From assembly GCF_049562855.1 (NCBI RefSeq), contig NZ_CP186925.1, forward strand, positions 248,001 through 312,000: a DNA stretch of 64,000 nt, written 5' to 3'. Below, piece after piece: positions 44,352 through 53,295 of this stretch. The notes below the pieces were generated by a model. That model ran no database searches, had not been told where the DNA came from, and saw nothing but the letters and a program-made list of their open reading frames with translations. Position 1 is the first letter of the stretch; each line of letters starts with the position of its first letter. Position numbers and translations under genes: made by a program. The DNA is from Ruminococcus_C callidus. Lineage in GTDB: Bacteria; Bacillota; Clostridia; Oscillospirales; Ruminococcaceae.

Positions 44352-46196
44352 ATGCAAATGCAGATACAGCACCAGCTGCGGCGTGTCGCTGCTGCCCTGC
44401 TGACCGCGGCGGTCGCCGTGGGCACAGGAGCCTTTTCCGGTCTGGCATTGGAAACCGATTCCGGCACTCTGGAAAGCTTACAGGCGTTCCTGCTGGGAAA
44501 AGAAAATGCCGGTGGAACGGACTGCAACGGGGACGGCGTTGTGGACGGCATGGACTTGGCACTGCTGCGGCAGCAGCAATTCGACGGGGGAGAAATACAG
44601 GACGGCTATGCCGGCTTTATCCGCACAGACGGCAAACTGCTGGTCGATGAAAACGGCAAGCAGTATCTCATCAAAGGCATGGCAATCGGCAATAATGTGT
44701 GGTCGAATCCCACCACAGCCCCTGCCCAGGATCACGATGCGGCAAGCTATCAGGAACTGGCGGACATGGGCTTTGATTCCGTGCGGTTCTATCTGAACTA
44801 CGCCATGTTTGAATCTGACAGCAAACCCTATACCTATCGGGAAGAAGGCTTCCGCTGGCTGGACACCAACATTGCATGGGCAAAGGCGGCAGGAATCCGG
44901 CTGGTGCTGAACATGCACTATCCGCAGGGCGGCTACCAGTCGCAGGGGAACGGCACGGCCCTCTGGACAGAACCGGAAAATCAGAAGCGGCTCTGTGCCC
45001 TCTGGACGGAAATTGCCAAGCGGTATGCAGACGAGCCGGTGATTCTGGGCTATGGACTGGTGAATGAACCGGTGGTAGCTGCTGCCAGCGGTGAGGAGAG
45101 CCTTGCCCTGTGGCAGTCCGTAGCACAGATGCTGACGGACGGGATCCGTACTGTAGACCAGAACCATATGATCTTTGTGGAACGCATGTGTGCGGCACAG
45201 AATCTGGCAGGCACACAGGAACAGTGGATCAATTTCAATGACGAAAACAACTACGTGCATCTGGACGATGACAACACGGTGTACGAGTTCCACGACTATG
45301 ATCCGCATGCTTTTACGCATCAGGGCTTCGACTGGGCGGGGACACTGGGCAATGATGTGACCTATCCGGACGAAAGCTATCTGGTGTCCAGCGGCAATGC
45401 CCAGTGGGGCACTTCCACCTTTGCCGGCGATCGGGCGGACACGGAGAACACCGAGTGGCAGTATCTGAAAAGCGGCAGGATCACGCCGAAATCGGACGGC
45501 AAACAGCTAATCAGTCTGGTATTTCAGGCACAGAACATCGGGGACTACGGCTACGCCCGGGCAGATGAACTGCGGCTGAACGAATATGATGAGGACGGCA
45601 GCTTTGTCCAGACCATATACGCCAACGACTTTGACAGCATGTCCCTGCTGAACTTCTGGTCCAGCAACGACTCCGGCGGACAGTACTACGCTTCTTCCGA
45701 GGGACATCTGGCAAAGGGCAGTCTGATGCTCTCCGGCACCACCGATGATGCCAACACCAGTACAAGATATTTCCGTCCCACGGCAGGACACAGCTATGAG
45801 GCATGCGGTTATTTTCAGGTGAACACCAAGAATGCCGATGCCATTGTCCGTCCCCGCGTGGACGTGTGGAATGTGGATTCTGTGGAAGTGCTGAATCGGG
45901 ACTATCTGGAAAAGAGCGTGGCACTGAACACGGCGTTTTCGGAAAAGTACAATGTGCCGGTATACTGCGGCGAGTTTGGTGCCGGTTCGCACTGCTTTGA
46001 GAACGACCGCGGCGGTGACCGCTGGATCGGGGACATGCTGGAAATTTTCCGTGACGGCGATGTCAGCTTCAACTACCACGCCTATCACGATGGTTCCTTC
46101 GGGCTGTATGAGGGCGGCGGTCTGCCCAGTCCCGCAGGGAGAAATGATACACTATATCAGGTGCTGGTAGAAAAACTGAAAAAATATACGGAATGA
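44352..46196 (+). CDS. GH5 glycoside hydrolase with N-terminal dockerin-like repeat and an internal beta-module
   Basis: 614 aa. Signal peptide to about residue 33; a single dockerin-like half (DCNGDGVVDGMDLALLRQQ, about 56-75); then a GH5 barrel with acid/base Glu239 in LVNEP and nucleophile Glu541 in YCGEFGAG. These glutamates are 302 residues apart, against roughly 110-150 in ordinary GH5 enzymes, because about 150 residues (around 350-505) of a CBM-like beta-sandwich (YFQVNTKNADA, GHSYEACGYF) are inserted before the last strands. Likely a secreted endoglucanase or mannanase; substrate unknown. GGAGG lies 8 bases before the ATG. Confidence 0.88.
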   Translation: MQMQIQHQLRRVAAALLTAAVAVGTGAFSGLALETDSGTLESLQAFLLGKENAGGTDCNGDGVVDGMDLALLRQQQFDGGEIQDGYAGFIRTDGKLLVDENGKQYLIKGMAIGNNVWSNPTTAPAQDHDAASYQELADMGFDSVRFYLNYAMFESDSKPYTYREEGFRWLDTNIAWAKAAGIRLVLNMHYPQGGYQSQGNGTALWTEPENQKRLCALWTEIAKRYADEPVILGYGLVNEPVVAAASGEESLALWQSVAQMLTDGIRTVDQNHMIFVERMCAAQNLAGTQEQWINFNDENNYVHLDDDNTVYEFHDYDPHAFTHQGFDWAGTLGNDVTYPDESYLVSSGNAQWGTSTFAGDRADTENTEWQYLKSGRITPKSDGKQLISLVFQAQNIGDYGYARADELRLNEYDEDGSFVQTIYANDFDSMSLLNFWSSNDSGGQYYASSEGHLAKGSLMLSGTTDDANTSTRYFRPTAGHSYEACGYFQVNTKNADAIVRPRVDVWNVDSVEVLNRDYLEKSVALNTAFSEKYNVPVYCGEFGAGSHCFENDRGGDRWIGDMLEIFRDGDVSFNYHAYHDGSFGLYEGGGLPSPAGRNDTLYQVLVEKLKKYTE

Positions 46197-46219
46197 CAGG
46201 ATTTACGAAAGGAACTGAT

Positions 46220-46714
46220 ATGAAAGAAAAAGATACAGAAAAGCAGCTGAAAGCCTTGGAAGAAGCTGTGCGGCAGGAGCAGGAAACCGGCGGAAAGACG
46301 GCGAAAAAGCATCGGGAAAGCAGCTCTGCGGCGGCGAAAGAATCTCACCCGCTGGCTTCGTTTCTCATCGGGCTGGTACTGCTGGGAGCAGGCATCTTCT
46401 GGGTGCTGAACTCCTTTGTGGTCTCCTTCTCGTGGGGCAGCCTGTGGGGCGGCTTCGGCATGAACACTTCACTGGCAACTGGTCTGATGCTGGTGCCGCT
46501 GCTGATCGGCATCGGTCTGCTGTTCTTCTTGGACAGAAAGTGGATTGGCTGGGTGGTGACGGCAATCGGACTGCTGGCAATTCTGGTAACGCTGCTGACT
46601 TCGGTGCGGTTTCGTCCGGTGTCGGCTTCGCTGTGGCAGTATGTGGTCATGTTCGGCATGATCGCAGCCGGTTGCGGTCTGGTGGCGAGAGGGCTGCTGA
46701 AAAGCAGAGATTAA
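46220..46714 (+). CDS. Four-helix membrane protein, unknown
   Basis: 164 aa, start at 46220 with AAAGGA upstream; an ATG at 46193 overlapping the GH5 stop lacks a site. Charged N-terminal 45 residues, then four hydrophobic helices (about 47-70, 82-102, 110-130, 140-160). No family recognised. Probably co-transcribed with the GH5 gene. Confidence 0.7.
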   Translation: MKEKDTEKQLKALEEAVRQEQETGGKTAKKHRESSSAAAKESHPLASFLIGLVLLGAGIFWVLNSFVVSFSWGSLWGGFGMNTSLATGLMLVPLLIGIGLLFFLDRKWIGWVVTAIGLLAILVTLLTSVRFRPVSASLWQYVVMFGMIAAGCGLVARGLLKSRD

Positions 46715-46715
46715 G

Positions 46716-46888
46716 GGCAATACCGCACAAAGAGCGTCTGGCGACTTTGTACGCCATCTGCTTGCAAATTTTCCGTCATATTTCACAAAAATGCTCGTGA
46801 ATACATCAAGTATTCACTCCGCTTTTTGTTTCATCTGACGAAAAAATTTGACGACGCATCTGTCGCACAATCTTTGTGCGGTATTGCC
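46716..46888 (+). repeat. TIR repeat family 1, short form (copy E)
   Basis: 173 bp, beginning one base after the stop of the membrane protein gene. Confidence 0.9.
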
Positions 46889-46981
46889 TAAGGGAACGCA
46901 GAAACCGGCTTTGTACGACGTTTCCTGAAAAAGGCGTGTGGTTTTGCGGAACTGCACGTCTTTTTTGTGAGAATGCACGGC

Positions 46982-47010
46982 TTGCCAACCATGCGAAATC
47001 ATGCTATAAT
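46982..47010 (+). promoter_or_regulatory. Promoter of the response regulator-kinase genes
   Basis: TTGCCA (46982-46987), 17 bases, TATAAT (47005-47010). A leader of about 130 bases follows. Confidence 0.78.
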
Positions 47011-47145
47011 AAAAAGGACGGTATAAAGTTTACACATTGTTTTGCTGCGGGTGGGAATTGACACCTATTTAAGCCTATAGCTTGCCTGCATCTAAACTTT
47101 ATGCAGTGCTCTCAAAAAACGATCACAGAAACAGGAGGCACATCG

Positions 47146-47820
47146 ATGAACTATCGAATATTTCTGGTGGAGGACGACCGCAGCATTGCGGACGGACTGC
47201 GGCACCAGCTGGAACAGTGGGATTTTGCAGTACAGGTGGTACAGAATTTCCGCGGCGTGCTGGGAGAATTCACGGCGTTTGACCCGCATCTGGTGCTCAT
47301 GGACATCATGCTGCCCTGTTATGACGGCTACCACTGGTGTCGGGAGATCCGGCAGGTGTCACAGGTGCCGATCATTTTTCTGTCCTCGGCTTCGGACAAT
47401 ATGAATTTAATTATGGCAATGAACATGGGCGGGGACGATTTTATTGCCAAGCCCTTTGACTGGAACGTGCTGCTGGCAAAGATACAGGCACTGCTCCGGC
47501 GAACCTACGACTTCGGCGGGCAGACGGCTCTGTTGGAACATCGGGACGCGATCCTCAACACCGTAGATGCCGTGCTGACCTATCACGGAGAACGCATTGA
47601 CCTGACCAAGAACGAGTACCGGATCCTACAGGCTCTGCTGGAACAGAAGGGCAAGGTCGTCAGTCGGGAAACCTTAATGGAACGGCTCTGGGCAACGGAC
47701 AGTTTTGTGGACGAGAACACCCTGACTGTCAACGTGAACCGGCTGCGGAAAAAGCTGGACAAGGCGGGGCTGCACGACTTTATCCGTACCAAAGTGGGCA
47801 TGGGGTATCTGGTGGAATAG
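47146..47820 (+). CDS. OmpR-family response regulator (BceR-like)
   Basis: 224 aa, start at 47146 with AGGAGG upstream. Receiver domain with acidic pair EDD (9-11), phospho-acceptor Asp in LMDIMLP, Ser in LSSAS and Lys in AKPF; C-terminal winged helix. Followed by its kinase and a Bce-type ABC transporter, the standard module for sensing cell-wall-active peptides (family knowledge). Confidence 0.92.
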   Translation: MNYRIFLVEDDRSIADGLRHQLEQWDFAVQVVQNFRGVLGEFTAFDPHLVLMDIMLPCYDGYHWCREIRQVSQVPIIFLSSASDNMNLIMAMNMGGDDFIAKPFDWNVLLAKIQALLRRTYDFGGQTALLEHRDAILNTVDAVLTYHGERIDLTKNEYRILQALLEQKGKVVSRETLMERLWATDSFVDENTLTVNVNRLRKKLDKAGLHDFIRTKVGMGYLVE

Positions 47821-47829
47821 GAGGACGGC

Positions 47830-48822
47830 ATGAAAATTTTCGGGGATTATCTCCGCCGGCATCTGGGCAGTATCGGGATATTTCTGGCATGCTGCGGCAT
47901 TTTTGTGCTGGTATTTTCTCTGTACGACCTGCCGGCGGAAGCCGTGCTGTACGGCGGTGTGCTGTCGGCGGTGCTGTATTTGTTCTGGTTTTTGGTGCGT
48001 TTCCGGAAGTATTACCAGAAGTGCCGCACACTCCGGCAGATGCAGCAGGAGATCGTCATTACTACCCGGCACCTCCCGCCGCCGGAGGACGCGTCAGAAC
48101 AGGCGTATCAGGAACTGGTGGAACTGCTGTACCAGAAGCAGCAGGAACTGACACAGGAATGGCGGGTGCGGTACAGCGACATGATGGAATATTACACGGC
48201 GTGGACGCACCAGATGAAAACTCCGATCGCTGCCATGCGGCTGCACCTACAGGCGGCGGACACGCCGGAAAATCACATGCTGCTGGAAGATCTACAGCGA
48301 ATCGAACAGTATGTGGAAATGGTGCTGTGTTATCTGCGGCTGGACTCAGACTCCACGGATTATCTCTTTGTGCAGTGTGATCTGGACAGTATCGTCCGGC
48401 AGGCAGTGCGGCGGTTTTCCGCCCAGTTTATCCACCGGAAGATTCGGCTGGAATATGAGCCGCTGGATTGTCAGGTGCTGACTGATGAAAAGTGGCTGCT
48501 GTTCGTGCTGGAGCAGGTGCTCTCCAATGCGTTGAAATATACTCCCTCCGGCGGGACGGTTTCGATTTTTCTGGAGGAGCCGAAAACGCTGTGCATTCGG
48601 GACACGGGAATCGGCATTGCAGCGGAGGATCTGCCCCGTATTTTTGAAAAGGGCTTTACAGGCTGCAACGGCAGAACGGACAAAAAGGCAAGCGGCATCG
48701 GGTTGTATCTCTGCCGGCGAATCTGCCGGAACCTGAACCATACCATTACAGCGGAGTCGCAGGCAGAGCAAGGCACCACCATTCGCATCGGCATGTTTCG
48801 GGAAACACGCGGCATTGAGTGA
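47830..48822 (+). CDS. Intramembrane-sensing histidine kinase (BceS-like)
   Basis: 330 aa. Two closely spaced N-terminal helices (about 14-32 and 38-56) with hardly any external loop, the hallmark of intramembrane-sensing kinases that read the transporter rather than the drug. Phospho-His in WTHQMKTPIAAMRLH; N box EQVLSNALKYTPSGG, G boxes DTGIGI and ASGIGLYL. AGGA before the ATG. 9 bases after the regulator gene. Confidence 0.92.
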   Translation: MKIFGDYLRRHLGSIGIFLACCGIFVLVFSLYDLPAEAVLYGGVLSAVLYLFWFLVRFRKYYQKCRTLRQMQQEIVITTRHLPPPEDASEQAYQELVELLYQKQQELTQEWRVRYSDMMEYYTAWTHQMKTPIAAMRLHLQAADTPENHMLLEDLQRIEQYVEMVLCYLRLDSDSTDYLFVQCDLDSIVRQAVRRFSAQFIHRKIRLEYEPLDCQVLTDEKWLLFVLEQVLSNALKYTPSGGTVSIFLEEPKTLCIRDTGIGIAAEDLPRIFEKGFTGCNGRTDKKASGIGLYLCRRICRNLNHTITAESQAEQGTTIRIGMFRETRGIE

Positions 48823-48824
48823 TG

Positions 48825-48899
48825 TGACAAAAATGTAAGAAAGAAAGCGGGAAATGTAAGCCGAATCGATGGCGAAGCATTTCCCGTTTGTGGTATACT
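48825..48899 (+). promoter_or_regulatory. Likely BceR-type operator and promoter of the ABC genes
   Basis: TGACA-N4-TGTAA at 48825-48838 fits the published BceR/GraR-type box; a second TGTAAG lies 21 bases on (48855). TATACT at 48894-48899 has no good -35, as expected of an activated promoter. The region also forms a GGGAAATG / CATTTCCC hairpin (48850-48886). Confidence 0.6.
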
Positions 48900-48910
48900 G
48901 TAGTAGTCAA

Positions 48911-49245
48911 GGCAATACCGCACAAAGAGCGTCTGGCGACTTTGCACGCCATCTGCTTGCAAATTTTCCTTCAGAGCCTGTTTCGTATCTTCCCGCACGC
49001 ATCTTGCGTGCATATTTTCCGAGATATTTCGGGAAAATACTCGAAAATCCACAAAGGATTTTCTCCGTTTTTCCCTTCATCTCTCAAAAAATCTGACGAC
49101 GCAATCTGCATACGTCAGATACGAAACAGACTCTCATATTTCACAAAAATGCTCGTGAATACATCCAGTATTCACTCCGCTTTTTGTTTCATCTGACGAA
49201 AAATTTGACGACGCATCTGTCGCACAATCTTTGTGCGGTATTGCC
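48911..49245 (+). repeat. TIR repeat family 1, long form (copy F)
   Basis: 335 bp, lying between the operator/promoter and the start of the ABC gene, so it would be part of the mRNA leader. Confidence 0.9.
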
Positions 49246-49319
49246 TCAACAAAACATGGGCAACACTGCATAAAGCTTGTGTGTTGTCCATACACGCAAA
49301 GATGAAGGAGGTCATTGCA

Positions 49320-50084
49320 ATGGCAATGCTGGAAGTAGCACATTTGAAAAAGGTTTACACCACTCGTTTCGGCGGCAATCAAGTTGAGGCTCTGCGGGAC
49401 GTTTCCTTTACGGTGGAGCAGGGAGAATATACGGCGATCATGGGGGAATCCGGTTCCGGAAAAACCACGCTGCTGAACATTCTGGCGGCACTGGACAAGC
49501 CTACCAGCGGTATGGTGCAGCTGGACGGAAACGACCTGACACAGATCAAGGAATCCCGTATCGCCGCATTCCGGCGGGATCATCTGGGGTTTGTCTTTCA
49601 GGACTTCAACCTGCTGGACACCTTTTCACTGGAGGACAACATCTATTTGCCGCTGGTGCTGGTGGGAACACCCTATGCGGAGATGCAGCGGCGGCTGGAA
49701 CCTATTGCGAAACAGCTGGGCATCACCCAGCTGCTGAAAAAATTCCCCTATGAGGTTTCCGGCGGACAGAAACAGCGTGCCGCCGTGGCTCGTGCCCTGA
49801 TCACCAACCCGCGGCTGATTCTGGCAGATGAGCCTACCGGTGCACTGGACTCCCGTTCTTCTGATGAACTGCTGGCACTGTTTTCGGCGATCCACCAGTC
49901 GGGACAGACCATTGTCATGGTGACCCACTCCACCAAGGCGGCGGCAAGTGCCGGACGGGTAATGTTTATCAAGGACGGCGAAGTGTTCCACCAGCTGTAT
50001 CGGGGAAACGACACCAACGAACAGTTCTATCAGCGGATTTCGGACACTCTGACATTGCTGACTACCGGAGGTGAGGCACGATGA
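49320..50084 (+). CDS. ABC transporter ATPase (BceA-like)
   Basis: 254 aa, start at 49320 with AAGGAGG upstream. Walker A GESGSGKTT, signature VSGGQKQR, Walker B LILADEPTGALDS, switch His in VTHS. MacB/Bce-type. Works with the 677-residue permease, whose start overlaps its stop (ATGA). Confidence 0.94.
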   Translation: MAMLEVAHLKKVYTTRFGGNQVEALRDVSFTVEQGEYTAIMGESGSGKTTLLNILAALDKPTSGMVQLDGNDLTQIKESRIAAFRRDHLGFVFQDFNLLDTFSLEDNIYLPLVLVGTPYAEMQRRLEPIAKQLGITQLLKKFPYEVSGGQKQRAAVARALITNPRLILADEPTGALDSRSSDELLALFSAIHQSGQTIVMVTHSTKAAASAGRVMFIKDGEVFHQLYRGNDTNEQFYQRISDTLTLLTTGGEAR

Positions 50085-52114
50085 ACATGCATCTCTATCC
50101 CAAATTGGCATGGCACGGCATTATCAAGAACAAGAAAACCTATGTGCCGTTCCTGCTGACCAGCATCGGACTGGTCATGATGTTTTACATCGTGTCCTAT
50201 CTCACCTACAACAAATCTGTCAAACAGATGCGTGGCGGCGGTGATATGCAGCTGATCTTGTCATGGGGCGTGCCGGTGGTGGCATTTTTTGTTGTCATCT
50301 TTCTGTTCTACATGAATTCGTTTCTTATGCGTCGCCGGAAAACGGAGTTCGGACTGTATAATATTCTGGGCATGGGAAAGGGCAATATTGCCCGCGTGCT
50401 CCTGTGGCAGAATCTCATGCTGTTTGCCGTTTCCATTGTCGGCGGTCTGGGCATGGGCATTCTCCTGTCCAAGCTGGCGGAACTCTGTGCGGCGAAAATG
50501 CTGTCCAATCAGGCTTCTCTGGCATTTGTCATTGAACCTTCTGCGGTGCGAAATACCCTGTTTCTGACAGCCCTGTCTTTTGTGCTGATCCTGCTGTATT
50601 CGCTGGGACAGATCCGTGTGGCAAAGCCAATAGAACTGCTCCACGGGGAAAAGACCGGCGAAAAGCCGCCGAAGGCACGCTGGATACTGGCACTGCTGGG
50701 CATGTTATTGCTGGGTACCGCGTATTATCTGGCGTTGACCACAAAAGATCCCATACAGGCACTGCTGGTGCTGTTTATTGCCATTGTGCTGGTCATTATC
50801 GCTTCTTACCTGCTGTTCATCTGCGGCTCTGTGGCACTGTGCAAGCTGCTCCAGAAAAACAAAAAGTACTACTATAAACTGAACCATTTCGTTTCCGTTT
50901 CCTCTATGTCCTATCGCATGAAGCGGAACGGTGCCAGTCTGGCTTCCATTTGTATCCTCTCCACCGGCGTGCTGGTGATGATCTCGTCCTCTCTCTGTCT
51001 GCGGATCGGCGAAGATGCCAGCCTGCACACCCGCTATCCCAGAGATCTGGAAGTCGGCGTTTTCACTAAGGACTACGACCAGAGTGTTGCGGCATCATCT
51101 TACATCGAACAGCAGGTCGATGCTGTATTGCAGACATCGCATCAGACCAGAAAGAATGAACTCGCCTACAACAATCTGAATTTCGCGGCGTTAAGGCAGG
51201 GCAGCAATCTCTCGGTAAAACAGTATACGGAAGTCAGCGGCACTCAGTATGCGGAGAGCATCGACAAACTGGTCATGCTGAATATTGTGACACTGGACAC
51301 CTACGAAAAAATCACCGGCACAACAGAAACACTGGGCGAAAATGAAGTGCTGCTGTGTATGTTTCGCGGAACGTTCAGCGGAGATGCCCTGAATATCGAT
51401 GACCAGTTCCAATTTCATATCAAGAAGCAGGTTCCTGACTTTCTTGAAATCGGTGACAATGCCATTGCGACCTATCCGACCATGTACCTGGTGGTTCCGG
51501 ACGGCGAAACTATGAGCCGGCTCTACGAGTACCAGTATTCTGTCTACGGCGAAAAAATGGCGTCCAGTTATCAGACCTGGCTGGGATTTGATCTGGACTG
51601 CAACGCGGACACACAGATGGAACTGGAAAAACAATTGGAGCAGCAGTTTGCCGACGACGCACAGACACATCAGGAATATTTTTACGAAGTCAAAAGTTTG
51701 GAGATGCAGCGGTACAGCTTCTACTCCCTGTTCGGCGGGCTGCTGTATCTGGGCATTTTGTTGAGCGTGGTATTCCTGTTCGGCACGGTGTTGATTATGT
51801 ACTACAAGCAGATCTCCGAGGGATACGAAGATGCAGCACGGTTCGAGATTCTGCAAAAGGTGGGCATGACCCGAAAGGAGATCAAAAAGAGCATCAACTC
51901 CCAGATCCTGACAGTCTTTGCCGCACCGCTGCTGGCATCGGGTGTGCACCTGTGCTTTGCGTTCCCGCTGCTCCGGAAGCTGCTGATGATGTTCGGGCTG
52001 TCGAATACGCCGCTGCTGGTGGGCGTGACTGGGGGCAGCTATCTGGTGTTTGCAGTGCTGTATGTGGTTATGTACAAGGCAACTTCCCGCAGCTACTACC
52101 AGCTGGTAAAATGA
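50081..52114 (+). CDS. ABC transporter permease (BceB-like, FtsX family)
   Basis: 677 aa. About ten membrane helices: one N-terminal, a FtsX group of three, further helices, a large extracellular domain of about 200 residues (roughly 310-515) between helices 7 and 8, and a final FtsX group. This is the Bce-type topology for target protection against bacitracin-like or lantibiotic peptides. Substrate not deducible. Confidence 0.92.
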   Translation: MNMHLYPKLAWHGIIKNKKTYVPFLLTSIGLVMMFYIVSYLTYNKSVKQMRGGGDMQLILSWGVPVVAFFVVIFLFYMNSFLMRRRKTEFGLYNILGMGKGNIARVLLWQNLMLFAVSIVGGLGMGILLSKLAELCAAKMLSNQASLAFVIEPSAVRNTLFLTALSFVLILLYSLGQIRVAKPIELLHGEKTGEKPPKARWILALLGMLLLGTAYYLALTTKDPIQALLVLFIAIVLVIIASYLLFICGSVALCKLLQKNKKYYYKLNHFVSVSSMSYRMKRNGASLASICILSTGVLVMISSSLCLRIGEDASLHTRYPRDLEVGVFTKDYDQSVAASSYIEQQVDAVLQTSHQTRKNELAYNNLNFAALRQGSNLSVKQYTEVSGTQYAESIDKLVMLNIVTLDTYEKITGTTETLGENEVLLCMFRGTFSGDALNIDDQFQFHIKKQVPDFLEIGDNAIATYPTMYLVVPDGETMSRLYEYQYSVYGEKMASSYQTWLGFDLDCNADTQMELEKQLEQQFADDAQTHQEYFYEVKSLEMQRYSFYSLFGGLLYLGILLSVVFLFGTVLIMYYKQISEGYEDAARFEILQKVGMTRKEIKKSINSQILTVFAAPLLASGVHLCFAFPLLRKLLMMFGLSNTPLLVGVTGGSYLVFAVLYVVMYKATSRSYYQLVK

Positions 52115-52263
52115 TGCGGCAGCGAATTTACCGCGGGGCAGTGCTGGCTGTGGGGCTGATGCTGCTGGCAGTCGTAGCCGTGCCGCTGGCGGTATTTCTG
52201 GGAATTGCCGGTGCGGTGTGGAAAATCATGAACTGGCTGTTGGAAAGGGGCAATGCAGAATGA
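52114..52263 (+). CDS. Small single-pass membrane protein
   Basis: 49 aa. Begins at an ATG sharing the permease stop region (ATGATG). One helix with a basic start (MRQRIYRG) and a hydrophobic stretch from AVLAVGLM to GAVWKI. It overlaps the next gene by 4 bases. Position inside the operon argues for a real gene, perhaps an accessory subunit of the transporter. Not recognised. Confidence 0.65.
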   Translation: MRQRIYRGAVLAVGLMLLAVVAVPLAVFLGIAGAVWKIMNWLLERGNAE

Positions 52264-52724
52264 AACTGCGGAAAATCTGGGTGCTGCCGCTGCTGTTGAC
52301 ACTGGTTTGCAGCGTGGGCTGCGGCGGGAAAGCGGACCTGCTGCACGGCTATGAAAAGGTGGTGTCCTCCATGGGCTCGCTGGCACGTACCTCGGAGCAC
52401 AAGCTCATTGGCACGCGAACCTGCGGGAGCGACAACTACACCGGAGCCTATGCCGCCACATGTCGGCAGGCACGGGGAAAAGATGTGGTTTTCGGCGGGT
52501 GCAGCTTGCAGGCAAGGCGGCTGCAAGTCACGGGCTCGGTTGCCTGCCAGTCCGGCTTTGTGCAGCTGATCGTGAAAAACGGCAGCGACGAACTGTGGCT
52601 CACACCCGATGCAAACGGGAACATCTCACAGGAGATCACCGGCAGCGGCGGCGACTGGTATCTTTCGGTGGAATATGCCGATTTTTCCGGCAGCGTGACA
52701 TTATGCAGTGCTTATGCGAAATGA
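52260..52724 (+). CDS. Predicted lipoprotein at the end of the Bce-type operon
   Basis: 154 aa. Signal with lipobox VCSVGC; mature beta-rich domain with DELWLTPDANGNIS and a WYLSVEYADFSG end. ATGA overlap with the 49-aa gene. A lipoprotein following a Bce module might bind the peptide outside; this is inference. Confidence 0.75.
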   Translation: MKLRKIWVLPLLLTLVCSVGCGGKADLLHGYEKVVSSMGSLARTSEHKLIGTRTCGSDNYTGAYAATCRQARGKDVVFGGCSLQARRLQVTGSVACQSGFVQLIVKNGSDELWLTPDANGNISQEITGSGGDWYLSVEYADFSGSVTLCSAYAK

Positions 52725-52727
52725 AAA

Positions 52728-52758
52728 AAAGCGTATCGTCTGGGACGGTACGCTTTTT
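52728..52758. terminator. Bidirectional terminator between the lipoprotein and the XRE gene
   Basis: AAAGCGTATCG / CGGTACGCTTT stem with A and T runs on either side. Confidence 0.82.
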
Positions 52759-52764
52759 GCTATT

Positions 52765-53124
52765 TCACACGGACGATCGTGTTTCTTTTTGCTGAGCCTG
52801 TTGTTCGGAGAGGGTGTCGAGAAACTGCTCCAGCCTGCCCTTGTTGCGTTCGGTGAGGGCGGTGTATTTTTGCAGCACCAGCAGGGCATCGTCTGCAATG
52901 GTGATCCCGTGAGGATTTTTCGGGAGATTGGTGCGTCCGGCGAGATAGTCCAGACTGACATCGTAGAAATTCGCCAGAAGGACGGCAAAATCCAACGGGA
53001 CAGAATGCTTTCCCTGTTCATAATTGGTGTAGGTGGTCTTGTGCATGTATAACTTTTTGCAAAGTGCTTCCTGTGTCAGGTCGTGGTCTTCTCTGAGGTC
53101 GCGGATTCGCTGGTAATGTTGCAT
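52765..53124 (-). CDS. XRE-family helix-turn-helix regulator
   Basis: 119 aa. HTH of the Cro/CI type (LREDHDLTQEALCKKLYMHKTTYTNYEQG, shortened), then a short helical tail. Usually a repressor. Transcribed towards the Bce operon end and divergent from the lysozyme gene, so it may control either neighbour or itself. Confidence 0.88.
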   Translation of the reverse strand: MQHYQRIRDLREDHDLTQEALCKKLYMHKTTYTNYEQGKHSVPLDFAVLLANFYDVSLDYLAGRTNLPKNPHGITIADDALLVLQKYTALTERNKGRLEQFLDTLSEQQAQQKETRSSV

Positions 53125-53185
53125 AATGGTGATTTCTCCTATTTATAGATTTCACCAAAATTATACTACAAATGCGGACGAACAC

Positions 53186-53214
53186 TTGATTTTTTACAAC
53201 GAATGTGGTATTAT
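53186..53214 (+). promoter_or_regulatory. Promoter of the lysozyme-dockerin gene
   Basis: TTGATT (53186-53191), 17 bases, TATTAT (53209-53214). Confidence 0.65.
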
Positions 53215-53295
53215 AAATTTATGGATACATCATTTGTTGTATTCAAGAAAGGGAAATACACAAATTTTGGTCTGAACGAAAAGGAGTTGGTACAA

